From Methylorubrum sp. B1-46 (lineage in GTDB: Bacteria > Pseudomonadota > Alphaproteobacteria > Rhizobiales > Beijerinckiaceae), in contig NZ_CP088247.1 of assembly GCF_021117295.1 (NCBI RefSeq), forward strand, positions 248,001 through 312,000: a stretch of 64,000 bases of DNA. The letters run 5' to 3'. Below the pieces are notes generated by a model. It made no database searches, was not told the DNA's origin, and saw only the letters and a list, made by a program, of their open reading frames with translations. Positions 1-10,187 of the stretch are shown piece by piece; position 1 is the first letter of the stretch; each line of letters begins with the position of its first letter. A program made the translations under genes and the position numbers.

Positions 1-514
1 GAACCCAGGGATGGATGGCGCGCGGCGCCATCAACTCGGAGGACTGGCATCGCACCTGGCGCCGAGGCCCCATATCGGATCGCTCGGGCGGTGGCTCGGC
101 GGCTGCCGGCTCCTCAGCCCAGGGCTCCACGCAGAAGGCCTCCGTGGCGAACGCGGCGGCTTCGAAGGCGAGCCGGACGACGCTGGCCTGATAGGGGGCT
201 ACCTTGCCGTGCAGGAACGAACGCCACCCCTCCACGGTGAAGACGTGGGCGGCATGGTCGGCCGGCTTGAACTGGACCGTGATCCGAGCCCGGTCGCCGT
301 CCCTAACATCCTCGGGATCCACGACGTCGTCGGACGGGTCTACGCAGGTCAGGCGCAGCCAGCCGCCCTCGCGCGCGACCGCCTGCCAGGCCGCGAGCGC
401 GTCGCGGCTTAGGCAGCCGGACACCCGCAGGTGACCCGCGTCCTCGCTGATCGAGCAGTCGGGCGCCGCCCGGCTGAGCTCAACCGCGGCGTGAACCTGT
501 CTCGATCTCAGCAT
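1..514 (-). CDS. Hypothetical protein, partial at the left edge
   Basis: An open frame runs leftward from an ATG at 514 and is still open at base 1, giving at least 171 codons. The ATG lies inside the 3' end of the NdpA-family gene (35-bp overlap), which suggests translational coupling. Codons are GC-rich at the third position like neighbouring genes. The visible part is acidic, with many Trp, Ala and Glu residues and a stretch starting DPSDDVVDPEDVRDGDRARI. There is no signal peptide or membrane segment, and I recognise no family. Its position next to ndpA and away from the housekeeping block suggests accessory DNA. A later start is possible. Confidence 0.55.
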   Translation of the reverse strand, partial: MLRSRQVHAAVELSRAAPDCSISEDAGHLRVSGCLSRDALAAWQAVAREGGWLRLTCVDPSDDVVDPEDVRDGDRARITVQFKPADHAAHVFTVEGWRSFLHGKVAPYQASVVRLAFEAAAFATEAFCVEPWAEEPAAAEPPPERSDMGPRRQVRCQSSELMAPRAIHPWV

Positions 515-1523
515 CGTCCCTCGTCAGGCCGGCCGTCACGATCACGATCTCCTGCCTTCCGTCCTCACGGCCGTGGACCGCGGGCCTGTTCTCCTCGTCG
601 TAGGAGATCTGGACGCCCTCCACGGTCTCCATCCGGTGCCGCCGCGGCTTCTGGATGCGCTCGGGGCTGACGTCAAAGGTCTCTTCGGAGACCCCGCGGT
701 TGCGCAGGTTGCGCACGAGGTCCCGGCGCACCTTCGAGTTCTCAGGCTGAACCCCGAAGCAGGCCGTCACCAGCGGCTCGCAATCTTCGGGGTCGAACCG
801 CGGCCCCTGGCGGAGCACCTCGTAGATCCGATTCACGCCGCTCTTCTTGATCTCCTCCGGCAGGCTGTCCCGGTTGGCCTTGAAGGTGTCCTTCAGGGCC
901 CCCATCAGCTTCTCGCTCATGTCCGTCGCCGCGTTGACCCGCCGCGCCTGGAGGAAGCCCTCGAAGTAGTCCGAGATGTGCGCCGTGTTGCTGCGGTCGC
1001 GGACCATGATCCGGCCGCCGGCGCCGTCGTCCAACCGGACCAGCGCGATCTTCTGCATCGCCTCCGGCTTCCTCACGAACGACTCCTGAAAACGCTCTAG
1101 CTTCGGTACGGATGATCCGCCTGCCTCCAGCACGTAGCGGACGACGTCCTCGTTGTCGTACTTCACCAGTGCGTAGATCGTGGCGCCGTCGCCCGCACCG
1201 AGCTCGAAGATGAAGAACACCCCCACGCTCATCGTCTTCTTGTGACGCGACTGGAAATCCAGGGCCAGCGCCTGCGTGCGCTCTGTGAAGTTGCCCCCGC
1301 CCGTCGCGATCTCGCGCAGGATGTCCTCCGTCGTGGATCGGTCGCGAAAAGCAAACAGATTGCCCCGCAAGGATGACTTCACCCGTTCCAGGAAGAAATC
1401 CTGGTGCTGCGGCGGCGTAATTTCATCCAGAAGAATAGGGTCTTCAAGTGACTTCCCAACAACATGGAAGATCATGCGCCTGATTGTGAGCGCGTCCTTT
1501 TCCTCATCCGTCAAAAAACTCAT
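480..1523 (-). CDS. Nucleoid-associated protein, NdpA/YejK family
   Basis: This 347-residue protein matches the length and layout of the NdpA (37-kDa nucleoid-associated) family. The N-terminal half has IRRMIFHVVGKS, followed by FFLERVKSSLRG and a block with FFIFELGAGDGATIYALVKY. The C-terminal half ends in a family-like segment (MVRDRSNTAHISDYFEGFL, then VQISYDEENR). Family members bind nucleoid DNA in the cytoplasm; their exact role is poorly defined. The ATG at 1523 follows an AAGG-type ribosome site. The stop overlaps the start of the next minus-strand gene, so the two probably form an operon. NdpA paralogues are common in islands, which fits the adjacent tRNA-Met. Confidence 0.8.
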   Translation of the reverse strand: MSFLTDEEKDALTIRRMIFHVVGKSLEDPILLDEITPPQHQDFFLERVKSSLRGNLFAFRDRSTTEDILREIATGGGNFTERTQALALDFQSRHKKTMSVGVFFIFELGAGDGATIYALVKYDNEDVVRYVLEAGGSSVPKLERFQESFVRKPEAMQKIALVRLDDGAGGRIMVRDRSNTAHISDYFEGFLQARRVNAATDMSEKLMGALKDTFKANRDSLPEEIKKSGVNRIYEVLRQGPRFDPEDCEPLVTACFGVQPENSKVRRDLVRNLRNRGVSEETFDVSPERIQKPRRHRMETVEGVQISYDEENRPAVHGREDGRQEIVIVTAGLTRDDAEIETGSRRG

Positions 1524-2628
1524 GGTGCCTTGCCGGACCCGCTTCTGGACTGGAAAAACCGAATCTTAGCTTTATAGCACCAGAGAACACAGTTCCGATA
1601 AGCGCAATCTAGAACGAACCCACCGGAAAACGCCCACCGCCGCACGCGGGCGACGAGAGGCAGCCCCGACGGTAACAGTGTAGTCTCGCGGGCAGTGCGT
1701 CAAGAACAAAGAGCGAACATTAGGCTCGCCCTGCTTTGTCAAATGAGTCTGGGGGCAGGGCCGCCGATCTCGTTCGCGGCGGTCTCCAGCCAAGACCCAT
1801 TGCGCTGCTGGATTTCCGGTACGCGCGGGTTCAGGTAGGCTGGGAACGGGCCCAGAAATCCACGAACCGCATGCCTGACAACCCGGGATCCGGGGGCCGT
1901 AACGCACCGGTCTCGGCGTTGCGCCGCGGGAGTCCCTTCCTCGACATCGAGACCTTCGTCGTCCCGCAATCCGAACCTCCCCTCTTCAACCTCGACGAAG
2001 TGCTTCCTGGCCTTGATCCTGACCCGCATCTTCTCGGCGAGCTTGCCCGGCCGGATCTCCTCAAACCTTTATGCCTCGGCGATGGTCACTAGGGACAAAA
2101 GGTTGACGATCTCGACCGCCGTGAGCGCCCTCTAACGACCGAGGATCCTGACGATCTCGGTCATCACACGCCGCCAAATGGCAGTGTTCTCCACGTTTCG
2201 GCCGGACGTAGGTTCGGGAGCCGAGGATTGCACACCCTCGGCAACCGAGGCGCTGCCGGCAGTCGTGGGCGGGCAGAAGAGCTCGTCCTGGACCTCGATG
2301 TCCCCGAAAGCGGCGGCCGAGTGTACTCCGCGTGATCGGGGGACCGAGACGGGCGGCGCATTCGCGGTTGGCGTCCAGAAGAGCGGACAGCAACGCGTCC
2401 GCGCTCACCCTCGGGAAGCGTTCAACACACCATGTGTCAAGCGAGGCTCATTCCTTCATGCGACACCAATCGATTCGCTGGTGCGAAGGAGCGATACCCA
2501 TAGAATGTCAGATCGCGATGCGTATCCGCGACCTAGCGGGTCTCAACCCTTGTGCGACCCATTTGCGACCCAGGTCATGGGTAGTTGATATTCTGAGTTA
2601 AGTATTGGAGCTAAGTCACTGAAGTAGT
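1524..2628. other. 1.1-kb stretch without a supported gene; probable decayed DNA
   Basis: No frame here has convincing codon use over a full gene. On the minus strand several short segments read like broken protein in different frames: one ending MTEIVRILGR before a stop near 2119, one reading ALTAVEIVNLLSLVTIAEA before a stop near 2073, and one starting MRVRIKARKHFVEVEEG near 2029. They could be remnants of one gene disrupted by indels. The part nearest tRNA-Met (2400-2628) is lower in GC and looks non-coding. I see no integrase. Confidence 0.4.
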
Positions 2629-2705
2629 TGGTAGCGAGGGAGGGATTTGAACCCCCGACACAAGGATTATGATTCCTCTGCTCTAACCAGCTGAGCTACC
2701 CCGCC
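2629..2705 (-). tRNA. tRNA-Met (CAT anticodon)
   Basis: The reverse strand folds as a full cloverleaf. It begins GGCGGGGTAGCTCAG, the anticodon loop holds CAT flanked by T and A, the T-arm reads GGGGGTTCAAATCCC, and CCA is encoded. The acceptor stem has a G-T pair at the first position. It resembles alphaproteobacterial elongator tRNA-Met; a CAT-anticodon tRNA-Ile2 cannot be fully excluded by eye. It lies 103 bp downstream of trpB, on the same strand, and its 3' end borders the accessory segment to the left. Confidence 0.93.
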
Positions 2706-2808
2706 ACAACCGCGAACGGCGCTGCGGCGTCGTTCGGTGGGCGCGGTATATGGAGAAGGGCGTGGCGGTGTCAACGGTCTGTTGCGACCGCTGCACCCAT
2801 TCTTCCGC

Positions 2809-4050
<1,242 letters not shown>

Positions 4051-4179
4051 GGGGACGGTCCTTCGCGAAAATCGATTGTCGGTTCGCGTGCTAGACCCAT
4101 GGGACGACGGCTGCAATGCGTCACAGCCGGGCAACCCGCCGGACCGTCCCGGAGTGGGGGCGAAATGGGAGGCCGGCAG

Positions 4180-4830
4180 TCAGACCCGGCGGCGCGCGGC
4201 GGCGATGAAAGCTGTGATTCGAGCCGGATCCTTCTCGCCCGGACGAATCTCGACGCCCGACGAGACATCGACGGCCGCGAGCCCCGTGCGGGACAAAGCG
4301 GTCCCGACATTCTCGGCATCAAGGCCGCCCGACAGCATCGTGCCCGCGGGCAGGGCCACGCCGCGCAGGATGTCCCAGTCGAAGCTGCGTCCGTTGCCGC
4401 CGGGCAGGTCGGCGCCGGGAGGCGGCTTGGCGTCGAGCAGAAGCCGGTCGGCGATCGTGGCGTAGTCGCCGAGTGCGACAAGATCGGCGGCGGCCGCGAC
4501 GCCGACCGCCTTCAGGACGGGCCGCCCGGTCCGCGCGCGGATTGCCGCGACGCGCTGCGGGCTCTCCTTGCCGTGAAGCTGGATCCAGTCCGGATCGAGC
4601 GCCTCAGTGACGGCGGCAAGGAGCGCGTCGTCGGGATCGACCAGCAGCACGACGCGCTGCGCCCTCCCCCGCACCCGCCGCGCGAGATTGCGGCCCTGCT
4701 CCAGGCTGACGTGGCGTGGGCTCTTGGGGAAATGAACGAAGCCGACGAGGTCGGCCCCCGCGTCGAGTGCCGCGTCGAGGGTGGCCTCGGTGCTCAGACC
4801 GCAGATCTTGACGTGCACCTCGGCCATCAC
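4180..4830 (-). CDS. trpF: Phosphoribosylanthranilate isomerase TrpF
   Basis: TrpF converts N-(5-phosphoribosyl)anthranilate to the 1-deoxyribulose form in tryptophan synthesis. The 216-residue (beta/alpha)8 barrel shows KICGL with the catalytic Cys near residue 10, GADLVGFVHFPKSPR, IQLHGKE, LLLDAKPP with the catalytic Asp, the GNGRSFDW loop, LSGGLDAENV and the C-terminal phosphate site DVSSGVE. Two consecutive ATG codons (4830 and 4827) could start it. It lies 19 bp after the LapA-like gene and upstream of trpB on the same strand, the common alphaproteobacterial order. Confidence 0.96.
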   Translation of the reverse strand: MMAEVHVKICGLSTEATLDAALDAGADLVGFVHFPKSPRHVSLEQGRNLARRVRGRAQRVVLLVDPDDALLAAVTEALDPDWIQLHGKESPQRVAAIRARTGRPVLKAVGVAAAADLVALGDYATIADRLLLDAKPPPGADLPGGNGRSFDWDILRGVALPAGTMLSGGLDAENVGTALSRTGLAAVDVSSGVEIRPGEKDPARITAFIAAARRRV

Positions 4831-4849
4831 AGAGGAATGCTCCGCGACC

Positions 4850-5215
4850 TCAGCGCGCCGCCGGGGCCGGAAGCGCGGCGTGCGTGCCGGCGCCGGCGTA
4901 GCCCGGCTCGAAACCAGGCGTGCCGAACGTCTTCAGTTCCGCGGCCTCCTTGGCGAGGCGGTCGGCCTCGCGGCGGTGGTAGCGCGCGCGCTGGCGGGTT
5001 CCGGCCTGTCCGAGCCAGCTGCCGATGCCCCCGACCAGGATGCCGAGCGCCACCGCGCCGAACAGCACGGCATAGAGCGGCAGGACGAGACTGAACACCG
5101 GCTCCGGCGAGAACGGATCGAAGGAGAGCGTCACGGGCTCGCGGTTGGCGACCGCAAGCAGGACGACCACCACCGCGATCGGCAGCAGAACCAGCGCCTT
5201 CAGAAAACGGATCAT
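4850..5215 (-). CDS. LapA-domain (DUF1049) inner-membrane protein
   Basis: This 121-residue protein has two hydrophobic segments: LKALVLLPIAVVVVLLAVAN (about residues 4-24) and a second from about 42 to 68. Between them is the ANREPVTLSFDPFSPEP stretch typical of LapA/DUF1049 proteins. The C-terminal tail is charged and probably cytoplasmic, with a short helical RREADRLAKEAAELK region. In Escherichia coli the related LapA works with LapB in the control of lipopolysaccharide synthesis; no lapB is visible here. The gene sits between ihfB and trpF, its usual place in this order. Confidence 0.85.
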   Translation of the reverse strand: MIRFLKALVLLPIAVVVVLLAVANREPVTLSFDPFSPEPVFSLVLPLYAVLFGAVALGILVGGIGSWLGQAGTRQRARYHRREADRLAKEAAELKTFGTPGFEPGYAGAGTHAALPAPAAR

Positions 5216-5402
5216 GCAACGGATCTCCGACGGGACGGCAGGAGCCTGCGGCCGGCTCCGCCCGGTGCCGCAAACGGCGTTCGAGTGGGCGCCTTTCGCG
5301 GCTCAGACCGCAGAACTAGAGCGCAAGGCGACGATGGGGATGGCGGCTCGGCGCGAGAGATCATCGAACCGGGGGACGAGGACGAGAGAGCGACCGATAC
5401 GA

Positions 5403-5711
5403 TCAGGCGCTCGGCTGTTCGTCGCCGATGCCGGCCCGGTTGAGGCGCAGGCGCATCTCCTTTCCGGTCTTGAAGACCGGAATCGCCTTCTCCGACACCG
5501 CCACGGACTCGCCGGTGCGGGGGTTGCGGCCGCGCCGTGCCTCGCGGCGCTTGACCGAGAAGGCTCCGAAGCCGCGCAGCTCCACCCGGTCCCCCTGGGC
5601 GAGCGCGTCAGCAATGGTGTCGAGGATCGCGTTGACGAGGGTCTCGACGTCGCGCTGATAGAGGTGAGGATTCTGCTCGGCGATCTTGAGCACGAGTTCC
5701 GACTTGATCAT
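5403..5711 (-). CDS. ihfB: Integration host factor subunit beta
   Basis: A 102-residue DNA-bending protein of the HU/IHF family that pairs with IhfA. It starts [20 protein letters not shown] and carries the beta-arm core [18 protein letters not shown] followed by RNPRTGE, with the conserved Arg-Asn-Pro for minor-groove insertion. The ATG at 5711 follows GGAAGAGAG; the open frame extends further upstream, but that part overlaps sppA and is unlike the family. sppA ends 46 bp upstream and the LapA-like gene starts 187 bp downstream. Confidence 0.95.
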   Translation of the reverse strand: MIKSELVLKIAEQNPHLYQRDVETLVNAILDTIADALAQGDRVELRGFGAFSVKRREARRGRNPRTGESVAVSEKAIPVFKTGKEMRLRLNRAGIGDEQPSA

Positions 5712-5757
5712 GCGGCTCTCTTCCGGATGCGGGGCGGTCGCGGCACGGTGCGAAACC

Positions 5758-6726
5758 TCAGGGCGCCGGGCGCCAGACAGCGAGGAGCCCGCCACGGGCG
5801 ACACCCGCGGCCTCGTCCTCGACGGCGCGGAGGCGGGTGGCGAGCCCATCGAGACCGAGAAGGTCCGCGCCGACACCAAGGGCCGACCAGAGCTTGAACC
5901 CGCCCTCGGCCTTCGGCTTCCAATCCTTCACCGGAAGGTTGGCCGGAACCTGCTTCTCCTTCTCCAACCACGTCACGGCCTGGCGCTCGCCACCGAGCTC
6001 GTCGACGAGCTTCAGGGGCACGCTCTGGCGGCCACTGAAGACGCGCCCGTCCGCAACGGTGGAGATCTCGCTCTCGTTCATGCCGCGGCGCTCCGCCACG
6101 AGGCCCTTGAACCAGCCGTAGGTATCGAGAACGATCGAGGACAGGGCCGCGCGAGCCTCCGGCGAGGTCGGGCTGAAGCCCGACGGCTCCGCCTTCAGCG
6201 GGGAGGACTTCACGGATTCCACCTTCACGCCGACCTTGTCGAGAAGGCCGGAGACGTCCGGATACTGGAACAGCACGCCGATCGAACCCACGAGCGCGGT
6301 CTCGCGGGCGACGATATGATCGGCCGCAATCGCGGTGATGTAGGCGCCGGAGGCGGCGGTCCCGTCCACGAAGGCAACCATCGGCTTCTTCGCCGCCAGC
6401 GCACGCAGATTGCGGTAGAGTTCCTCCGAGCCCGTCGTGGTGCCGCCGGGCGAGGAGATGGAGATCACCACGCCCTTGACCGCGTTCGACTCGCCGACGC
6501 GCTCGATCAACTTGCGGGTCGATTCGCTGCCGGCGATGAAGCCGCCGATCGAGATCCGGGCGATCTGGTTCTCGGTTGCCGGAAACAGCCGGCCCTCGCC
6601 GACCCGCGCGCGGTAGCCCAGCGCGCCTACGGCGATGATGGCGGCCCCGATGCCGAGCATCCGCCACAGCGTCAGCTTGCGGCGCAGACGGCGGCGGTCG
6701 ATGAGAAACTCGGCGTCTGCGGCCAT
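5758..6726 (-). CDS. sppA: Signal peptide peptidase SppA, short form
   Basis: A 322-residue membrane-bound serine protease of family S49, which degrades cleaved signal peptides. A single transmembrane segment spans about residues 20-40 ([19 protein letters not shown]). The S49 core follows: [18 protein letters not shown], the nucleophile region [23 protein letters not shown] and the Lys segment [15 protein letters not shown], consistent with a Ser-Lys dyad. The length fits the short, 36-kDa class. I placed the start at 6726 (MAADAEF) because it gives a charged N-terminus before the membrane helix; upstream sequence does not look like protein of this family. It leads the sppA-ihfB-lapA-trpFB run. 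Confidence 0.93.
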   Translation of the reverse strand: MAADAEFLIDRRRLRRKLTLWRMLGIGAAIIAVGALGYRARVGEGRLFPATENQIARISIGGFIAGSESTRKLIERVGESNAVKGVVISISSPGGTTTGSEELYRNLRALAAKKPMVAFVDGTAASGAYITAIAADHIVARETALVGSIGVLFQYPDVSGLLDKVGVKVESVKSSPLKAEPSGFSPTSPEARAALSSIVLDTYGWFKGLVAERRGMNESEISTVADGRVFSGRQSVPLKLVDELGGERQAVTWLEKEKQVPANLPVKDWKPKAEGGFKLWSALGVGADLLGLDGLATRLRAVEDEAAGVARGGLLAVWRPAP

Positions 6727-7057
6727 CCGACGATCAACTCCTCTCCGAGCGGTCCAGCCGGACCGTTGTTCTGTTGGGATCGCCCGGCCGCGTCCTGCCC
6801 GAACGCACCCTCGACCGATCCGTGGATCGGCTCGCCTCACCGAGACGGGTCGATCCCATAAGGTATCCCGAAGCCGGTGCAGCCCGTCGATCCGGATGCC
6901 GGCCAAGTCCTTGATGGACTTGAATTCGATCGCGCCTGCCGAGTCCGGGACCGTGTTTAACGCTGCCCGAGGCAGACGGGCAAGAGCCTGTTCCGTCCCA
7001 GCCCGGACAACCGGCACTCGTCGTCGCCGAAAGCGATGTTGTCAGGCAGCGACGGAC
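6727..7057. other. Intergenic, probable sppA promoter region
   Basis: About 330 bp between the methyltransferase stop and the sppA start, both on the minus strand. I see no gene, convincing terminator or repeat. A promoter for the sppA operon is expected here, but I cannot point to clear -35/-10 boxes. Confidence 0.4.
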
Positions 7058-8380
7058 TCAGCGCCGAGCGTAGACTTCCTCGACGTAGCCGTCGCGCAAC
7101 CAGAACAGGTTGCGACTCAAACGTTGATAGCCGCCGTCGCGCCCCATGAGTTCGGGAACGATAACCTGCCGAAACTCATCCGTGTTCGGTGCGGCTGCTT
7201 CCTGATTGATCGAGTAGAACAGGGGAGCGATCGTGCGAATACGTGAAAGGTACATGGCCGCCGTCTCCGGAGGCATCTCGGGAAGAGAATCCTGGTTGAT
7301 CACCAGGTCGTAACGCTCGTCCCGTTCGATTTCCCACCACGGCAGCACGCGAATCGCAGCCTCGGGCTCCCCGGCCAGGGACACGTCGAGGCCCGCCTTC
7401 AGCAGAAACCAGCCCTGAAGAACGTTGGTGAAGGGCAGATCGAGGATCGTGTAGCGACGGTCCGGGCGGCGAAGGAACCAGGCGAGGCCGCCGAAGCCGC
7501 CGCCGATTTCGACGATGCGCTCGAATACGCCGATCTGCCCGATTCGCCACGCGGCGTAGGCATGGCTGAAGGCGTGCTCGGGCAGGAGGCCGGCGCCGAA
7601 ATGCACGCCGAACGGCGCGCCGACCTCGGGGAAGGTCAGGGGGAAGCCAAGTTCGGCTTCGACACGTGTCGGCTCCGGGTAGAAGGCGGAACCGTTGAGG
7701 GAAGCCGCAAAATCGCCCTGCTCCGGCGAGCGGACGGGGACGAGGCCGAGGGCTTCGGAGAGCCGCAGCATCCGGTCGCACCAGCTCGCGGCGAATGGCG
7801 TGGGAGCGTGACGGGCCAGGGTCGCCATCGTGCGTCCCATCGCGATGCCGTGTGAGAGATGGGATTGGAACAGGTTGTTCAGCTGGTGGGCGAGCGCGGC
7901 AGCATCGCCGCTTCGCAGCGCGTGATGGAAGGCGGAGAAGCCCTGCGTTCGGGCCGCCCACATGCCGGCGCTCTCGGCCTCACCAGGCGACCGTTCGGCA
8001 CTGGAGCGCCACGCGGCGATGAGCCGGCGCGCGATCGCCTCATCCTCAGGGCCGGGGCGGGGCGGGGCGAAGGCGATCTCCGGCAGATCCGGCCAAGTGC
8101 GGTAGGGATAGCGATAGGTCCAGGGCCCGGCGATCCCGCCGCCGAGTTCGGCACTTGCGGCCGGCGCGCGGTAGGGACGGCCCTCGCGGCGGCCGAAGAC
8201 GCGGTAATGCTCTTCGGCGGAGGCGATGTGGCCGGCCTCGATCGCCATCGCCACGTCGGCATTCAGATCGAGATAGGCCTCGGCGGCAAAATCGGGGGGG
8301 AGCGAGTCGGGCTGCCGTCGTCCGGGCTTGCCCCTCAACCATCTCAAGCCGGCATCCAAGCCCGGGAGGCGGTCTGCCAT
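7058..8380 (-). CDS. Putative sugar O-methyltransferase with an N-terminal YL..N.DV repeat unit
   Basis: A 440-residue protein. Residues 30-70 hold a unit (AYLDLNADVAMAIEAG, then EEHYRVFGRREGRPYR) closely like the repeats at the C-terminus of the giant nuclease at 22067-30457. The C-terminal half carries a Rossmann SAM-binding motif, VEIGGGFGGLAWFLRR, followed by YTILDLPFTNVLQGWFLL and DLVINQDSLPEM, as in putative sugar O-methyltransferases. No signal peptide is visible. Acceptor and pathway are unknown. I used the ATG at 8380, which follows GAGGCGA; a TTG at 8395 is possible. It sits between rpsA and sppA, which are close neighbours in many relatives, so it may be an insertion into that block. 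Confidence 0.7.
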   Translation of the reverse strand: MADRLPGLDAGLRWLRGKPGRRQPDSLPPDFAAEAYLDLNADVAMAIEAGHIASAEEHYRVFGRREGRPYRAPAASAELGGGIAGPWTYRYPYRTWPDLPEIAFAPPRPGPEDEAIARRLIAAWRSSAERSPGEAESAGMWAARTQGFSAFHHALRSGDAAALAHQLNNLFQSHLSHGIAMGRTMATLARHAPTPFAASWCDRMLRLSEALGLVPVRSPEQGDFAASLNGSAFYPEPTRVEAELGFPLTFPEVGAPFGVHFGAGLLPEHAFSHAYAAWRIGQIGVFERIVEIGGGFGGLAWFLRRPDRRYTILDLPFTNVLQGWFLLKAGLDVSLAGEPEAAIRVLPWWEIERDERYDLVINQDSLPEMPPETAAMYLSRIRTIAPLFYSINQEAAAPNTDEFRQVIVPELMGRDGGYQRLSRNLFWLRDGYVEEVYARR

Positions 8381-8418
8381 CGCGCTTCGCCTCAAGACGC
8401 TTCGAACAATCGGAATTC

Positions 8419-8450
8419 AAAAAAGTTCGGGGCCGGCAGAGCCGGCCCCG
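8419..8450 (-). terminator. Rho-independent terminator of rpsA
   Basis: A perfect 10-bp stem CGGGGCCGGC / GCCGGCCCCG with a 3-base loop, followed on the minus strand by AA, C and a run of six T. It lies 28 bp past the rpsA stop. Confidence 0.92.
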
Positions 8451-8477
8451 AGGCAGCGTGAACAGGCGAGGCGAGTC

Positions 8478-10187
8478 TTACTCGTCGTCGCCCTTCTTCT
8501 TGTTGAAGGCGGCACCGAGGATGTCGCCGAGCGAGGCACCGGAATCGGCCGAGCCGAACTGGGCCATCGCCTCACGCTCCTCGGCGACTTCCAGCGCCTT
8601 GATCGAGACCTGCACACGGCGGGCCTTGCGGTCGAACTGGATCACGCGAGCGTCGAACTTCTCGCCGGCGGCGAAACGCTCGGGACGCTGGTCGCCGCGG
8701 TCACGGGCGAGTTCGGCGCGGCGGATGAAGGTCTGCATGTCGGTGTCGACGAGCTTCACCTCCAGGCCGGAATCCTTCACCTCGACGACCTCGCAGGTCA
8801 CGACCTGACCCTTCTTGACCTCGCCGGCTTCCGCGAAGGGATCGCCGCCGAGCTGCTTCACGCCGAGCGAGATGCGCTCCTTCTCGACATCGACGTCGAG
8901 AACCTGAGCGCGCACCATGTCGCCCTTCTTGAACTCTTCGATGACCTGCTCGCCGGGACGGTTCCAGTCGAGATCCGACAGGTGGACCATGCCGTCGACA
9001 TCGCCCTCGAGGCCGATGAACAGGCCGAACTCGGTCTTGTTCTTGACCTCGCCCTCGACCTCGGAGCCGACCGGGTGCTTCTCCGCGAAGGCTTCCCAGG
9101 GGTTCTGCAGGGTCTGCTTGAGGCCGAGCGAGATGCGGCGCTTGACCGAATCGACTTCCAGGATCTGCACCTCGACCTCCTGGGAGGTGGAGACGATCTT
9201 GCCCGGATGGACGTTCTTCTTGGTCCAGCTCATTTCGGAGACGTGGATCAGGCCCTCGATCCCCGGCTCCAGCTCCACGAAGGCGCCGTAATCGGTGATG
9301 TTGGTCACCCGGCCCTTGAGCTTGGCGCCCTCGGGGTAGCGGGCGGCGATGCCCTCCCACGGATCGGCCAGGAGCTGCTTGATGCCGAGCGAGATCCGGT
9401 GCGTCTCGTGGTTGATCTTGATGATCTTGACCTTCACCGTCTGGCCGATGGTCACGACCTCGGACGGGTGGTTCACGCGGCGCCACGCCATGTCGGTGAC
9501 GTGCAGCAGGCCGTCGATGCCGCCGAGATCGACGAAGGCGCCGTACTCGGTGATGTTCTTGACGACGCCGTCGATGACCTGACCTTCCTCAAGGTTGGCC
9601 ACCAGCTCCGAGCGCTGCTCGGCGCGGCTCTCTTCGAGCACGGTGCGGCGCGACACGACGATGTTGCCGCGGCGGCGATCCATCTTGAGGATCTGGAACG
9701 GCTGGGGCGTGCCGAGCAGCGGGGTCACATCGCGCACCGGGCGGATATCGACCTGCGAGCGCGGCAGGAACGCCACGGCGCCGTCGAGATCGACGGTGTA
9801 GCCGCCCTTGACTTGGTTGAAGATCGTGCCGGTGACGCGCTCGTTGGCTTCAAAAGCCTTCTCGAGCTTGACCCACGACTCCTCGCGGCGCGCCTTGTCG
9901 CGCGAGATGACGGCCTCGCCCAGCGCGTTCTCGATGCGGTCGACGTAGACTTCGACCTCATCGCCGACCTTGAGCTCGCCCTCGCGGCCCGGGCCGGTGA
10001 ATTCCTTGAGGGGGACACGCCCCTCGGTCTTGGCACCGATATCGATGACGGCGACATCCTTCTCGATGCCGACGACAGTGCCCTTGACGACCGAACCCTC
10101 GGTGATCTCGTGCTGGAGGAAGGATTCCTCGAGCAGGGCCGCGAAATCCTCGCGGGCCGCGGAGCTTGCGTTCAGACCAGCAGACAT
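8478..10187 (-). CDS. rpsA: 30S ribosomal protein S1
   Basis: A 569-residue S1 protein with six OB-fold S1 repeats, which binds mRNA and brings it to the 30S subunit. Repeat landmarks include VVKGTVVGIEKDVAVIDIG (repeat 1), GGYTVDLDGAVAFLPRSQ (2), VKNITEYGAFVDLGGIDGLL (3), VTNITDYGAFVELEPGIEGL (4) and KTEFGLFIGLEGDVDGMVHL (5). The C-terminus is acidic (NKKKGDDE). The start at 10187 follows AGGAGAAAGA. cmk, the frequent upstream partner, is missing; rlmB lies upstream on the same strand after a gap of 312 bp. Confidence 0.98.
   Translation of the reverse strand: MSAGLNASSAAREDFAALLEESFLQHEITEGSVVKGTVVGIEKDVAVIDIGAKTEGRVPLKEFTGPGREGELKVGDEVEVYVDRIENALGEAVISRDKARREESWVKLEKAFEANERVTGTIFNQVKGGYTVDLDGAVAFLPRSQVDIRPVRDVTPLLGTPQPFQILKMDRRRGNIVVSRRTVLEESRAEQRSELVANLEEGQVIDGVVKNITEYGAFVDLGGIDGLLHVTDMAWRRVNHPSEVVTIGQTVKVKIIKINHETHRISLGIKQLLADPWEGIAARYPEGAKLKGRVTNITDYGAFVELEPGIEGLIHVSEMSWTKKNVHPGKIVSTSQEVEVQILEVDSVKRRISLGLKQTLQNPWEAFAEKHPVGSEVEGEVKNKTEFGLFIGLEGDVDGMVHLSDLDWNRPGEQVIEEFKKGDMVRAQVLDVDVEKERISLGVKQLGGDPFAEAGEVKKGQVVTCEVVEVKDSGLEVKLVDTDMQTFIRRAELARDRGDQRPERFAAGEKFDARVIQFDRKARRVQVSIKALEVAEEREAMAQFGSADSGASLGDILGAAFNKKKGDDE

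Noticed and set aside
2706..2808. Inverted repeat CGAACG...CGTTCG after trpB
   Set aside because: Weak hairpin without a T run on the minus strand; not called as terminator.
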